Shown here piece by piece: positions 25,301 to 37,830 of a DNA stretch of 64,000 nucleotides. The translations under genes were made by a program, and so were the position numbers. The stretch lies in assembly GCF_029227915.1 (NCBI RefSeq), contig NC_079888.1, positions 10,707,001 to 10,771,000 of the forward strand, given 5' to 3'. Every line of letters begins with the position of its first letter. Within the stretch, counting starts at the first letter, position 1. Origin of the DNA: Hydractinia symbiolongicarpus (taxonomy: Eukaryota; Cnidaria; Hydrozoa; Anthoathecata; Hydractiniidae). Below the pieces are notes generated by a model that was not told the origin of the DNA, searched no databases, and saw only the letters and a program-made list of their open reading frames with translations.

Positions 25301-28300
25301 ACATAGATGTAGACATTGATGTCAGTCGATAATGGCGAAGCACCTTTGTCTGTCGCTGTTACAATTAGATTGTAGGATTTTGTTGTCTCGTAATCCAATT
25401 GGTTTCTTAGTGAAATTTCTCCGCTATTCTAAATGGCGAAAATGTCAAAATTATTACATCCGTGGTAAAATTGTGACCGTTAAAAAGGTACTACAGTGTT
25501 TATACTAACCATATTAATTTCAAATTTGTTTTCTGTGTTTCCGCCTGTAATTGTGTACATAATTTTGGAATTTTCGTTTTCATCGATATCAGTAGCTTCT
25601 ACGGTTAAGAATACTTGATTCGTTAAATAATCCTCTGGCAAAGTTTTCTCATATGACGGCTGATTGAAGACGGGTTCATTATCATTAAAATCCAAAACAC
25701 GAATAACGAATGTGTTACCAACGGTAGCTTCGCCGTCATTTACATTTACTGTAAGGGTATATTCAGGGTTATTTTCTCTGTCCAATGGTCCAGATGTTGT
25801 AAGTATTCCTGTTTCAGGATCAATGACAAATGGAGTACCCAACGTAGCCAATGTGAATGTTAGCTTGTCACCATCGATATCAGAAGCTGTGATGGTATTC
25901 ACGACAGTCTTCGAGGGAGTATTTTCTGGAATAGCTTTATCAAATGGCGTGTTTGTAAAGTATGGAGGAATGTTCACGTTTGTGATCATAATTGTAACGA
26001 AGGCATTTACTTGCGATGTTTTGCCTGGAGTACCTGAGTCCATAGCGGCAATTTCAAGTATATATTTTGGAGTGCTAGCGTCAAGTGGACCGGCAACACT
26101 GATTTCACCTGTTACCTATGAGGAAAACACATGTATATTATAATACCCAATTTTTAGTCTGTGATCTAAGACGATAGCCGCGGGTAGGGACAGGAAACCA
26201 CTCGTCAATTGCTCCAAAGGGTAACGACTAATTGTTTAAATTTTCATCTAAATGTATTAAAAAATCCAATGAGGGGAATAGAGAGAAATAAAAATACTTA
26301 CTGGATTGATAACAAAGTCGTCGTTTCCATCATCGGTCGCATCCTTGTTTCCACTCACAATCTTGTACATTATGACAGCATTTGATCCAGAATCTTTATC
26401 GGTCGCTTTTACAGTTTCCACGATAGAATCTTTGGCTGTTGTTTCTAAGATAGTTTGCATGTAGGCGTCTGGATTAAATTTGGGGTAATTGTCATTGACA
26501 TCTTCGATGTTTATTGTTACAGTACATGTTGTGGATTGCTGGGGATTTCCCTTATCAGAAACTGCTATTGTAAGAATATATTGTGTTGTCGTTTCATAAT
26601 CGAGTGCCATTGCAACGGTGATTAATCCAGACGTCTAAACAAAAATATTGGTTAATTATTTTAATAAATCCGTCTTACATCTTATCACATCTTATTAATC
26701 CAAATAAATCTCTGATAGCGCTAACCTACCTCATGAATTACAAATTTGCCTTGACCCCCATTAGTAATAGAAAACATTACTTCTCCATTACTACCAGAGT
26801 CCGCATCTGTAGCCGTTACGGTAGTCACAACACCGTTTGGAGCTGTTCTATCTTCTGGAATAGATACTGTTTGATCGACACAGATGGGAGAATTGTCATT
26901 GACGTCAGTGATCGCAATATCCACTTTGCTTTTTGTAACCCTTGATGGGGTGCCTTTGTCAGCTGTGGTAATTTCAAGGGAATAGTGTTTCATGTTTTCA
27001 AAATCAAAAGGTGCAATTAATTTGATATTTCCATTGTTCTAAAGAAAATATATGTCAATACGTAAAAACAATTATTTTTATTACCTTTAGAATTAAATTT
27101 AAATCATGAATTGAACAATAAACATTACCATGTCTATTTCAAAGACTTTATCGTCATTTCCATTTGTTATACTGTACATGACTTGTCCATTCAAACCAGC
27201 ATCTTTATCGGTTCCAACTACAGTTACAAGCATAGTGTTAACCGCTTGATCTTCTGGGAAAGATTCAGAAATGTCGGAAACTTCAGGAGAGTTGTCATTT
27301 TCATCATTAATTGTCACCATTACTACTGTTTCATCAGTGTTTTTACCATCGGATGCAACCACAGCAATAGAATATTTGTCTTTTGTTTCGCGGTCAATGT
27401 CACCAGTTGTGGTGATTTTACCAGTAGCAGTATCAATTGTAAATGGAACATTTGTTGATGTGATCGAAAAAACAATGTCATCACCATCAGTATCAGTTGC
27501 TACAATAGTTGTCACTGACTCTCCAATTGCGACATTTTCATTAATAGATGGATTGTAGGGTTCGTTTTGTATGACTGGTGGATGGTCGTTTGCGTTAGTT
27601 ACGGACACTTTGACAGTTGCATCAGTGATTGAATGCCTAGCCGGTTGGCCTTTGTCTGTTGCACGTACTGTTAAGGTATGCATGGTTTGTGTTTCAAAAT
27701 CAACTTGCTTGGCAAGCGAAATTAATCCGGTTGTCTGTGAGTAAAAAGATAGAAGAATATAAACATTAAATTTATTACATTAATATTTATAAATTAAACT
27801 ATTTCTCTGCTATTAATATATTAAATATCTTGTTACCATGTATTATAATTAAAATAATGAACTAACCATGTCAATTGCAAATATCTCATTTTCATTCCCA
27901 CTTGTAATGGAATACATAATCTGACCATTGCTTCCAGAGTCAATATCGGTGGCTGTAACAGTTACAGCTGCGTACCCAACATTCGCACTCTCCGAAATAG
28001 TAGTTGGGTACTTGACGGGATCAAATATTGGGTTGTTATCGTTAACATCGATAACATTTATAATAACAGTAACACTTGATGAAAGAGATGGATCGCCTTT
28101 ATCTGTTGCTTCTACGTAAAGTGTATATTTTGTAACTGTTTCGTAGTCTAGAGTGCCGATCAGAATTATTTCTCCACTTGTCTGAAAATAAAATATTAGT
28201 TTTAAGACAATATTTAACTATTATTTCTAAGATAAATCTCAAGAGTATACGATGGAAGCAAAACTTATTTTTTGAGTCATTATTAAACAAAGATACGTAC

Positions 28301-31300
28301 CATATCAATACCAAACTTTTTCTCTGCTCCACTCGCTATGCTGTACATAATCTTTGAATTATCGCCAATGTCTGCGTCTGTGGCTGTGACAGTCACAACT
28401 GTGGTCCCACTGGCAGTATCCTCTTTAATCGATTCCTCATATTGGTCAGGTTGGAAGACAGGATGGTTGTCATTTTCATCAGAAATTTTTACAACCACTG
28501 TTCCAGTTGTTAATCTTGGATTTTCGCCTTTATCAGTTACCTTTACAGTCAATGTGTAGGAGTCTTTTGTTTCACGATCCAGTGGTTTTGCCACGCTGAT
28601 AACGCCTGTATCCTACACAAAAGAAAATTGGGTTTGACTAATCGAAAAACTAGGCGAGACAAAAGCTCTTTAATTTTTAATGCATCAAATATTATAAGAG
28701 AGCGACTTACCATGTTAATACTGAACTCTTCAGCATTGTTTCCATCTTCAATTGTGAACATAAATTTTCCATTGTCCCCAGAATCAGCATCGGTTGCTAC
28801 TACGGTGACCACATCAGACCCAGTAGTACTTCCCTCGGATATCGTCTTCATGTAGTCACTTGGGTTTAATATTGGATCATTATCATTAATATCTGTAACC
28901 ATAATATTGACAACGGCGTCGTTGGGTTCAGATGTTAAAGCCGGCGTACCTTTATCGGTAGCTCGAATAACAAGCTTGTATATTTTCACCATTTCAAAAT
29001 CTAACGTTCCAATTAAAGATAATTCTCCAGTAGCCTAAAAACATTTCAGCTTCGTTATTCACCAAATTTTGAAATTAAAAAGAAAATGTATAAAAATATC
29101 CATACCATATCTAAGGAAAATTTCCCTTCTTCGTTTCCGAGTACAAAGGTGTACATAACATTTCCATTTTCACCAGAATCAGCATCTTTGGCATGAACAG
29201 TGGTTATTACTTTAGGTGTAGCATCTTCAGGAAGAGTTATATCATCTACTGGGTCAAAAATAGGTTTGTTGTCATTCACATCTGTCACAGTAATGGTCAC
29301 AGTGGCTTTCTCGCTCATAGGTTCTGGACCCTTATCAGTTGCTTTTACCACAAGGGTATACTGAGTTGTTGTTTCAAAATCCAGATTGTTACGTATTGAG
29401 ATAACACCAGTATTCTAAAACATAATAGAATAAATTAGGCAAGAGTAACACATCCTGATTGTAGATATACATTTATAGATGAAGTATTGAATTTTTGTTA
29501 GATAGTGCTAGCGTTATATACCTCATTAATTTTAAATTTCTCTTCAGCGTTGCCGTTCACTAACGAATACATAATCATTGAATTGCTACCAATATCACCA
29601 TCTGTAGCTTTCACTGTTGTAATTTCCTCATTAACTGGCTTGTCCTCTGCAACAGTGACTTTGACATCCTTTACAGTAAACACTGGCGCATTATCATTGA
29701 TGTCAGTAACAGTTACTGTTAATTCTTCTTGATCAGTTAACTTTCCATCTGATGCAGTAACGGTTATGGTGTAAGATGCAACATCCTCTCTATCCAGTCT
29801 CTTCGTTGTTGTGATCATGCCAGTTAAAGGTTCAATCAAAAATGGTCCATCTGAAATGGAGAAGACTATTGTGTCACCTGTGTCTCTGTCCGTGGCTTCT
29901 ACTTTAAACACGTTGTATCCAGGAGCTTTTCCTTCTGGAATATTCACCATAGTTGGGAGGTTGGTAATGACTGGCGCGTGCTCATTTACATTCGATACTG
30001 TAATGGTAACAGTAGCGTTGGGATTGGATTGTAGTGATGGACTTCCTTTATCTGTTGCAAGTACTGTTAAGGTGTAAGACGAAGTACTTTCAAAGTCAAG
30101 ATTTTGCGCCAAAAATATTTCGCCGGTTGTCTATAAACACAAAATATAGCTTTTATTCAATAGGTATTGTAAGAGTATTTCTTTATTGCTACGTATTATC
30201 CTTTTAGGACCATGTGTTCTGTTTTTTGACTGGCTAAGACACTATGTTCAAATTTTTCCCTCATTCAATATCACCACGCAAGTAAAACGTGGTAAAAGAA
30301 ACAAGCCTTGGCGATAATCTTTTTTTCGTTATAGCGTCTTTTCACAACATGTGTTACTTTAGGCACCTGACAGGTGATTCGGGGGAACCAATCAAAATGC
30401 ATGTTTCTTTTTCCCCTTAGATACAACAAGAAATAATATAGGAAATTAATTCACTACTTACAACATCGATTTCAAATATACTATTTATGTTTCCATCAAC
30501 GATACTGTACACTATCTCTGCATTACTGCCTGTATCACCATCTGTTGCTGAAACTTTGATAATCAGTTCATTAACAAGAGTTGACTCAGATACTGTCTTT
30601 GTATATTGTTCTGGATTAAAAATAGGAGCATTGTTGTTATCATCAGTCAAAGTGATGACAACTGTGGCATCCATAGGTGAAGAATCTTGAACTGGGGTTC
30701 CTTTATCAGTTGCTCGTACTGTCAAGGTATATGATGATTTTGTGTTAAAGTCCAATGTTTTTGCAACTGTAATTTTACCTGTTACCTGAAACAATGTAAC
30801 AAAATCAATTATACATCTTCACATTAAAAGTGTGAAAATTATCAAGAAGTATGTTTCTATTCCAATTGGTGTCAGGAAAATAACTTACTTCATCAACACT
30901 AAAATCTCCATTGTCGTCTCCAGATATAATAGAGTATACGATCATGCCAGCGTCTCCATTATCAGGGTCAGTAGCTGTAACAGTAACTACTTCACTTAAG
31001 ACAGTGGTTAATTCTGGAATTACACTTGAGTATTCTTTTGGATCAAATACAGGTTTTTCATTGACATCAATAACGTTGATGGTAACAGTAGCATCATTCC
31101 CAGTTGTATCTAAACTAGGTGTTCCTTTGTCTGATGCTCGCACAGTGATGATATATTGTTTAACATTTTCAAAGTCTAATAGATTTTTCAAGGTGATTAA
31201 TCCAGTAGTCTGAAACATAAGAACAAGATTTACATTGGCAACCGATCAACGAAGTTAATAATTAGTTATTGAGTTAAAGTTCGTCTTTTTTCTATTTTCT

Positions 31301-34300
31301 TATTAATTAACAGCTATACTTACAGTATCAATTGTGAACTTATCGCCATTGTTACCACTAACAATAGAATATTCGATCATTTTGTTAAGACCCGAATCGG
31401 GATCATTGGCAGTGACCATTATAACAGGTGATGAAGTTTTAGCATTTTCTGGAATGTCTTCTGTGAATGAAACGTGAGGAAAGACTGGCTTTTCATTGAC
31501 ATCAATAACATTAATTGTGACTTGGCCATGTGTTCCACTGGTGGTAAATCTTTTTGGTGTTCCTTTATCTGTTGCTCGTATGGTCAAAACATACTGTGGT
31601 GTTGTTTCGAAATTTAATGCCTTTACCAAGCTTATATCCCCAGTTTCCTGAGAGCAGAAATAATTTGTATTACTCACATGGCAGGTTTTATGTATTTACA
31701 TAGTCCACAGAAAAAAAAGGCAAAATGTAGTAATGTAAAGAAAAAAAACACACCTGATTAATTTGGAATTTTTCTTCCAAGTTTCCATCAATTATTTCAT
31801 ATGTTACCATACCATTCAATCCGGAGTCTGGGTCAGACGCTGATACAGTAGCTACAATCGAATTAACTTCTTCATCTTCGGATACGTCGACAACTTTTGA
31901 TGGAACAACAAAAGTTGGTGTATTGTCATTTACATCAAGAACGTTAACTATAACAGCAGCTGTGGAAGATCTACCACCATTATCAGTTGCAGTGATGTAA
32001 AACTCGTATTTTGTTTGAGTTTCATAATCTAACGGTAATTGACCAGGGTTTAGAGATTTTAATGTCAATTCACCATTTTGATCAATAGCAAATGGTAAGC
32101 CACTTGGAATCGAATACGTGACAACAGAGTCTGCGTCAGCGTCTGTAGCAGATACAGTAAGGACATGAAACGCTTCCTGTTGAGTTTCCAATACATTCTC
32201 TTCATAGGAAGCTGGATTGAACACAGGATCGTGTTCATTAACATTGGTTATTCCAATTTCAACCGACGTTTCGGAATAAAGTGATGGGATACCTTTGTCT
32301 GTTGCACGAATTTGTAAAGAATAATCTAGGTCTGTTTCAAAATCTAGTTGTTTGGCAATTTTTAATTCTCCGGTTACCTAAAAGAAAACATAGACAAATT
32401 TCGAAATTTCAAATAACACATTTTGCTGGTCAACTTAATTTTTGATGTTCTTACAAATGTAAATACCTTGTCAATTGTGAATACATCTATTCCACTACCC
32501 CCACTGATGGAGTACTCGACTAAATTATTGGGAGAAGTTCTGTCTCCATCAGTAGCCTCATATACTCCAAGTAAACTTCCAATCGGTTTATCTTCTTTAA
32601 GAAGTGGGAATGAACTCGGACCGGTGATAAACAGTGGTGATACATCATTAAGATCGTTGATATTTATGGTAATAGTAGTTTCAGCAAATAGCAAACCACG
32701 ATCGGTGACTCTGGCTTTTAGCATGTACACAAACTGGGCCTCTGAATCAAAGGCCAGCTTTGAAGTGATAGTTCCAGTGGAGTCGATGGCAAATAAGTCA
32801 TTGTGGTTGGTTAGTGAGAATACTAAAGCATCATCAGAATCACTATCTTCCACCTGTAACTTCACTATGTGAGCACTTGCAATATTCTCATCAATGTTGA
32901 TAACATGTGGCCCTCCCACAAACTTTGGTGCGTGCAAGTTGACAAGAGCAACATTGATTTTGACATTGATTTCCTTATATAATGATCCAGGAAGTATTCC
33001 ACGATCTTCAACTCTGATTACCATGTCGTAAACACTTTTTAGATTTGCATCGAGCGATGTCTTAACAGTTAAGATACCCGTTTTCTAAAGATAAAGAATA
33101 TATTAGAGTACTGTATTATATCTAATTTCTAAACAAGTTTGCTATGGAGTGTATAAACTTACAGAGTCAATGGCAAACGCCCCTCCGTTGTTTCCAGACT
33201 GAATTGTGATGTCAAATACATTGTTTGGTGCTGTTTTATCTCCATCGTTTGCCTGTAATTGAGCGACGGCGTATCCAACAGCTACATCGTCATTAACATT
33301 GAACTCATATGGACCCGCAAGCACAAAATCGGGCTGCACATCATTTATGTCAGTCAATTTTATTTCCACGTTCGCTGTCACTTTGTGTTTGCCATCGCTT
33401 ACTGTTACTTGAAACGTATGTTTTTCTTGTGTCTCGATATCGAGCTCTTTAGACACGTAGATTTGACCTAAATTTTTTTAATTTTAAATGTCAATCTCTA
33501 TACATTTTGGGCTTTTAGCTAATAAAATAAAATTCTGATTATAACTTTCATTTTTACCTGAAGCAGAGTTGATACTAAACGAGAGACCAGCTGGAACTGA
33601 ATAAGTCAGTGATTCTCCATCAGCATCGGTTGCCCGCACTTGCAATACACCTACGTTTAGAGCTGTTCCCTCTGAAATTGTCTGTGAATAAAATGATGAA
33701 GTAAAAACTGGTGAGTTGTCATTGACATTCCCTACGGAAACAGTCACTGTCGTAATGCCTTGAAGCGACGGTGTCCCTTCATCAATAACTTTTAGGAAAA
33801 GGGTGAAACTAGCTTCTTGCTCGAAGTCGATATCGGATGGATTATTAACAGAAATAACGCCGGTGGCCTAAAATATATATATAAAGTATTTTAAAGTTAG
33901 CGCAATAAAAAATGGCAGAAAAGTTAGCATATGATATGTACCAAAGACAAGTTAATAACCAGTTCAAAATGCTATTATTGTTTAATCTTACCGAATCAAT
34001 TTTAAAAGCATCTTTATGATTCTGTAAAAATACAAATTTGACTTGATTGTTTGGCGATGTTGCATCTTCATCTTCGGCTTCTATTGAATTTTGGAGGACC
34101 AAAGTGTCACCTAATGCGGCATCCTCGCTTATGGAGGCTGAATACTGCGTTTGAGTAAACTTTGGAACCTTGTCGTTAACATCGGTAACAGTAATAGTTA
34201 CTGTTGTGCTTACAGTATGTGCTCCTGCAGTTGCCTTTATTGTCAGAACATAAATAAATTGTGGACCTTCCCTGTCTATTGTACCAGTAAGGACCATTTG

Positions 34301-37300
34301 ACCTGACGAGGCTCCAATAAAGAATGGCGATTCTTCTTCAATCTTGAAAGTAATAGCTTCACCATCGGGATCAGAAGCAGTAACAGTTAAAAAATTAAGC
34401 CCTTTTTGGAAGTTTTCAGGCATTTGATAAGAATACGGTCCGTTGATTGTCAGCTCCTCGTCGACATTGGTGATAGCAATGTTTATTGTAAGATAAGCGT
34501 ACTGTTTTACGACACCTGAGTCGGTTGCTTTAATTTTCAAAGTGTAACTAGTCGTGGATTCGAAGTCAAATGAACTGATCAGGCTGATGTAACCAGTAGT
34601 CTAGAAAAATATTTCATCAAAAAATAGAGACTTGTTTTAACATTACTACAGAAAATTTACTGAAGAAAAGTAACTTACTTCATCAATGTCAAATTTATTT
34701 TCTTCATTACCAGAAAATATTGTGTATTTGATGATACTGTTTGATCCATCATCGATATCTGTCGCAATCGCATGATAAAGATTTCCTAAAGCTTGGTTTT
34801 CTGGAAAGTCGAGATTAATATCACTTTGTGGGAAAGCAGGTGGGTTATCATTTACGTCTAAAACGATGATGGTAATCTTAATATCGGCTGATACCTTTGG
34901 AGTTGGGCCTTTATCTGAAGCGAAAGCAATGAGTTCGTACTCAGCCGTTGTTTCTCTGTCAAGCTGAGCAATAAGATACAATCCACCAGAGTTCTCTAGC
35001 CGGAATCTGCCTTCGCTATTTCCTGACTTGATTGTGAACGCCAGCTTACCGTTGTCCCCGGAATCAGCGTCAGAAACTAATACATCAAGTACTTTAGTTG
35101 CGGGACTAAATACTTCATCTTCGCGAACTCTTATCAAGTATTCAACTTGTGTAGCAATAGGAGCATTGTCGTTAATGTCTGTAATGTTAACAGTAACTTT
35201 TATATCCTGAAAAAAGCCAGGAATAACGGTGTCTGTCAGACGAACCAAGAAAACATACTGTTGTACTAGTTCAAAATCTAAGGTTTGAGTGGTAGTGATT
35301 TTGCCATCAGAAGTTCCAACAGCAAATGGTACGTTAGTGTTTGGAGCCATAGTAAAGACAGGGACATTTAATTCCTCTGCTTCGAATGGAATAGTGTGGA
35401 TATAGGTGCCAATTGGTGTGTCTTCTGGGATCGAGGTTTCAGTATCTTGAACTTTTGGTGCATTGACAGTGACAACTAAGTAAAGGGAAGGCAAATTATA
35501 AGTACATTTATTATTTGACTACACCTAATTTACACTGTTTACTGGCATTACACTGTTTACTGGTATAGACCAAGCAATGAAGTCAAAAAAAATTTCCCTT
35601 TTTTAAGGATTTTAGTGCTAAAAAATTTTTTCTGTGCTTTCTTAAGAAAAATTATATAAACTATCGAAGTCAATTTTGTGTCTGAGGGTCTATTGGAAAG
35701 TACGAAAAAAGGCGTCGTCTAATTCCAAGCTTCCAAGAAGTAAGCTTTGCTAGTAGAAGTTACTTGAGATATATAGTACTTGAGTTTTTTTACAAACAGG
35801 CTTTATACGTTTTGTTAAAATCAAAGAATTACCTTCGCAAACAGATTCTGTGACTTTTTCCAAAAACGTTGTGTCATTTAATGATGTGTATTTAGGTATG
35901 TAGTAATACAATTCTGGTGATGAAGCAAGTCCGGAAGATTCCACGTTGTTGGGTGGCGCTACATCTGCTTCAATACCAATGCTTACTACGCTGATGTTCA
36001 GTGCGTGAATTCTGTCTGCTTCAGCTTGCGGGGGGCTTCCTCTATTTGCTGGTCCGTCATTAGTGACAACAATCAATTTGACGGCATTTTCTCTAGCCCC
36101 TCGGCTTGTATCAAACAACATATCCTTTGCCACGATTAAACCAGCCTCGATGTTTGTAAGCTCTTCGGTGTCTCTACCAAACTGTATTGCCTTGGCTTTA
36201 AAGTTTTCAAAGCCAAAAACATCTAAGTTGCTTTCGCGCTTGGCAGTTGTTGCGTAACTGGCAACACCAAAACGTACTTGATCCTCGCTAATGTTAAAAG
36301 TTGCAGCAAGGTGGAGAGCAAAACCAATCAAAAAAGGGTAGTCCGCATCACCGACGGAACCTGATCGATCAAGTAATAACACAACGTCTGCTTCTCCTTT
36401 GCAGACTTGAATATCTGTCGAAGTAGCTAAAAAAAGAATACGAGAAGAAATGTCTAAAACAGATACAAAATGTCAAGAAATTTGCATTGGTGTGAAACTG
36501 CTATGCGGATGCACAGAGATGTGTTCCCTAAATTTTCGATGACTAGTTAAAAATGATATCAAAATTCAGTGGCACGCAAAATGCTTTAAATTTTAGATGA
36601 AGATTATTATGTTTTTGATTTGATTTGAAATGATATGTTGGAATAAAATAGATTACTTTTTAAAAAGATTTATCCTAAGCGCATTGGTGTAATTGCTTTG
36701 ATCACTAATAATTAGTTACATGGATAGAAATAATAGACTTAATTAAATGGCACTCGTTTTAAATTAACACTAATTTTTCCTCTTGTTAAAGAATTGTGAT
36801 TTCCTCTCTATTAATAGCCACTTTAATGAGAGATGAAATAAGTTTTTTATTATGACGCGTAAAGGGTGTTGTGGCAATGTCATGAGAGGTACCTTCAGAG
36901 GGTGTAAAAGGTTGTGGAGTTCAGGTTATTTTGGAAATTTGTATTTATTTTTCAAAGTACTATTAAAAATCTTGTTGGAATTTAATGCAATCATGTTGAG
37001 ATTGGTCACACTTTCTGGTTATTGCTGTTTTTATTTTTCGAATCTTAAACAACAACAAAAAAAGAAACACTCAAAAGTTTGTTCATCTCGTTTAAAATCG
37101 GTAATCTTTCTTCTCTGTTGATATTTGCAGACGCGATATTGTATAACAAATTCCTTTAAGGTAATTAGGGGAATTTGTAAGCCACAAAAGACGAAAAACA
37201 ACTTGTTAATTTTTTAAGTGATTGTGAAAGAATTACGAAATTTAATATTGAATGAGCCTGACTTGTCCCTTCTACATATCGCATTTGATGAAAATTATCA

Positions 37301-37688
37301 AAACGTCTGGATAGGAAAAAAGCATATTGTGCTTCAAGGTGAGAGCTAGCTATTTTTATCGCGTGTTGTGTTAAGCAAATTATAACTATAGTTTTGGCCT
37401 TGTAAGAATTTAGTAAAAACATTGAAGAATGGAAATTTAAATTAAGTAAATTAAATTAAATTAAGTAAAAACCAGTGACTCTAAATTGGTAAAAAGTACG
37501 TGAATAAATAAGTAACCCAAAAATGAAATATAGAATGCATCATATACAAGTCTATAACAAGAGTTATCCCAACACCCACCCACCCCTGCCTCCCCCAAAA
37601 TAAAAAGACACTTACGAAAATTCGCCACTTGGTTGGCAGTGACTGTTCCAACCACCAACACCAGTTGGACATACATGAACATCGTCAT
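15658..37688 (-). CDS. Giant secreted vWA-cadherin repeat protein, 39 exons, 5,467 aa
   Basis: A signal peptide, one vWA domain, about 48 cadherin repeats and a Cys-rich tail lie in one uninterrupted spliced frame: 39 exons summing to 16,404 nt, all with GT-AG introns and compatible phases. Most introns are 75-150 nt. Cadherin hallmarks recur throughout: DxNDNAP linkers, LDFET or LDRE, ATDKG or SDGK, and DxDSGxNG. Nearly all internal exons are phase 0 and cut each repeat at the same place, just before the T-G-x-I motif. I find no transmembrane helix, EGF, laminin-G or cytoplasmic domain, unlike Fat, Dachsous or classical cadherins, so I infer a secreted calcium-dependent matrix or coat protein. 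Start: ATG at 37688-37686, the only signal-like exon in phase. No stop interrupts the model. Exon coordinates are given in the sub-entries. I do not know a named orthologue. Confidence 0.93.
16529..18340 (-). other. Last cadherin repeats, exons 35-37
   Basis: Exons 35 (18340-18038), 36 (17949-17641) and 37 (17561-16529, 1,033 nt) cover residues about 4743-5290. Exon 37 carries more than three cadherin repeats with no intron, unlike the one- or two-repeat exons elsewhere, which suggests intron loss. It ends VTIIVKP in phase 1 and leads straight into the Cys-rich tail with no membrane-proximal or transmembrane sequence. Confidence 0.9.
18464..21438 (-). repeat. Super-repeat copy 3: six exons, eight cadherins
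   Basis: Exons 29-34: 21438-20833 (606), 20741-20430 (312), 20290-19958 (333), 19877-19281 (597), 19173-18862 (312) and 18784-18464 (321), 827 residues (3916-4742). Signatures are EEPYNPDIYENV, ENRPAPGG, GNLDATSDGIPDF, NVNVPPRFTNEPF, and a diverged sixth exon (ESYVINIPETTP in place of YEKSVSESEES). Copies 1 and 2 therefore look more recent, or more homogenised, than copy 3. Confidence 0.9.
21554..24530 (-). repeat. Super-repeat copy 2: six exons, eight cadherins
   Basis: Exons 23-28: 24530-23925 (606), 23840-23535 (306), 23413-23081 (333), 22993-22388 (606), 22303-21989 (315) and 21874-21554 (321), 829 residues (3087-3915). Signatures are NEPYAPE, EDIKTGE, GNKDATNDNVDDF, NVNVPPKFINLPY and YEKSVSESEESGF. 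The last exon is nearly identical to exon 22 of copy 1 at both DNA and protein level, more so than the other exons are to their partners. Confidence 0.9.
24685..27734 (-). repeat. Super-repeat copy 1: six exons, eight cadherins
   Basis: Exons 17-22: 27734-27129 (606), 27038-26730 (309), 26634-26302 (333), 26115-25510 (606), 25428-25114 (315) and 25005-24685 (321), 830 residues (2257-3086). Position-specific signatures are NEPYNPS in exon 1, EDRTAPNG in exon 2, GNKDATDDGNDDF in exon 3, NVNIPPYFTNTPF in exon 4 and YEKSVSESEESGF in exon 6. The same order of exon sizes and signatures recurs in the next two copies. Confidence 0.9.
27867..35475 (-). other. Cadherin block A, exons 3-16 (residues about 223-2256)
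   Basis: Exons in order: 35475-34679, 34600-33992, 33867-33558, 33467-33163, 33084-32467, 32377-31754, 31647-31324, 31209-30889, 30785-30462, 30130-29522, 29414-29106, 29034-28711, 28612-28301, 28181-27867. They encode about 20 cadherin repeats, the most divergent ones in the protein. One junction (33558/33467) is phase 1; the other internal junctions are phase 0. Some repeats lack a full calcium set (for example linkers NVDEELTI and NLHAPKF), so local rigidity may vary. Two-domain exons of about 610-625 nt alternate with one-domain exons of about 305-325 nt. Confidence 0.9.
30131..30461 (-). other. Enlarged intron 11, possible insertion
   Basis: At 331 nt this intron is about three times its neighbours. 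It includes a locally less AT-rich stretch (about 30205-30400) unlike the other introns of the gene. No terminal repeats are obvious to me. Confidence 0.4.
35833..37688 (-). other. N-terminus: signal peptide exon and vWA domain exon
   Basis: Exon 1 (37688-37616, 73 nt) encodes a signal peptide (M-T-M-F-M-Y-V-Q-L-V-L-V-V-G-T-V-T-A). Exon 2 (36426-35833, 594 nt) encodes residues 25-222, a von Willebrand factor A domain. It keeps the MIDAS core D-x-S-x-S in LLLDRSGSVG, a Thr in EELTNIEAGL where the second metal-binding loop lies, and an Asp in VVTNDGPA. vWA domains with MIDAS bind metal and protein ligands, so this end may anchor the protein to matrix or to a receptor. The domain fits exactly one exon, phase 1 at both sides, so it looks like a shuffled module. 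Exon 3 begins at 35475. Confidence 0.92.
36427..37615 (-). other. Intron 1 of the vWA-cadherin gene (1,189 nt)
   Basis: This is the longest intron of the gene, between the signal-peptide exon and the vWA exon. It contains only AT-rich sequence and short open frames without support. First introns often hold enhancers; none is recognisable here. Confidence 0.8.
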
Positions 37689-37820
37689 ACTCTCTAACTA
37701 CGATCAGACATGCAAAAATTATCTTTTCCTTTTTTATTAAACTTTATATTTGTTGTAGAAACAACAGTCTCTTCTAAACAAGGACTTTTTATGAAGTGTA
37801 CAGGTAAGATTTCCACACTC

Positions 37821-37830
37821 CTATATATAC
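37821..37830 (-). promoter_or_regulatory. Candidate TATA box of the vWA-cadherin gene
   Basis: On the minus strand the sequence GTATATATAG lies about 135 bp upstream of the ATG at 37688, giving a predicted start near 37795 and a 5' UTR of about 100 nt. It is the best TATA-like word in the proximal upstream region. Support is positional only. Confidence 0.3.

Noticed and set aside
30131-30461. Hidden extra cadherin exon in the enlarged intron
   Set aside because: No cadherin motif in any minus-strand frame; the flanking exons already join in phase 0.
36852-37121. Cys-containing open frame in cadherin intron 1
   Set aside because: It lies wholly in an intron on the opposite strand, has no splice partners and ends in low-complexity Lys/Gln codons.
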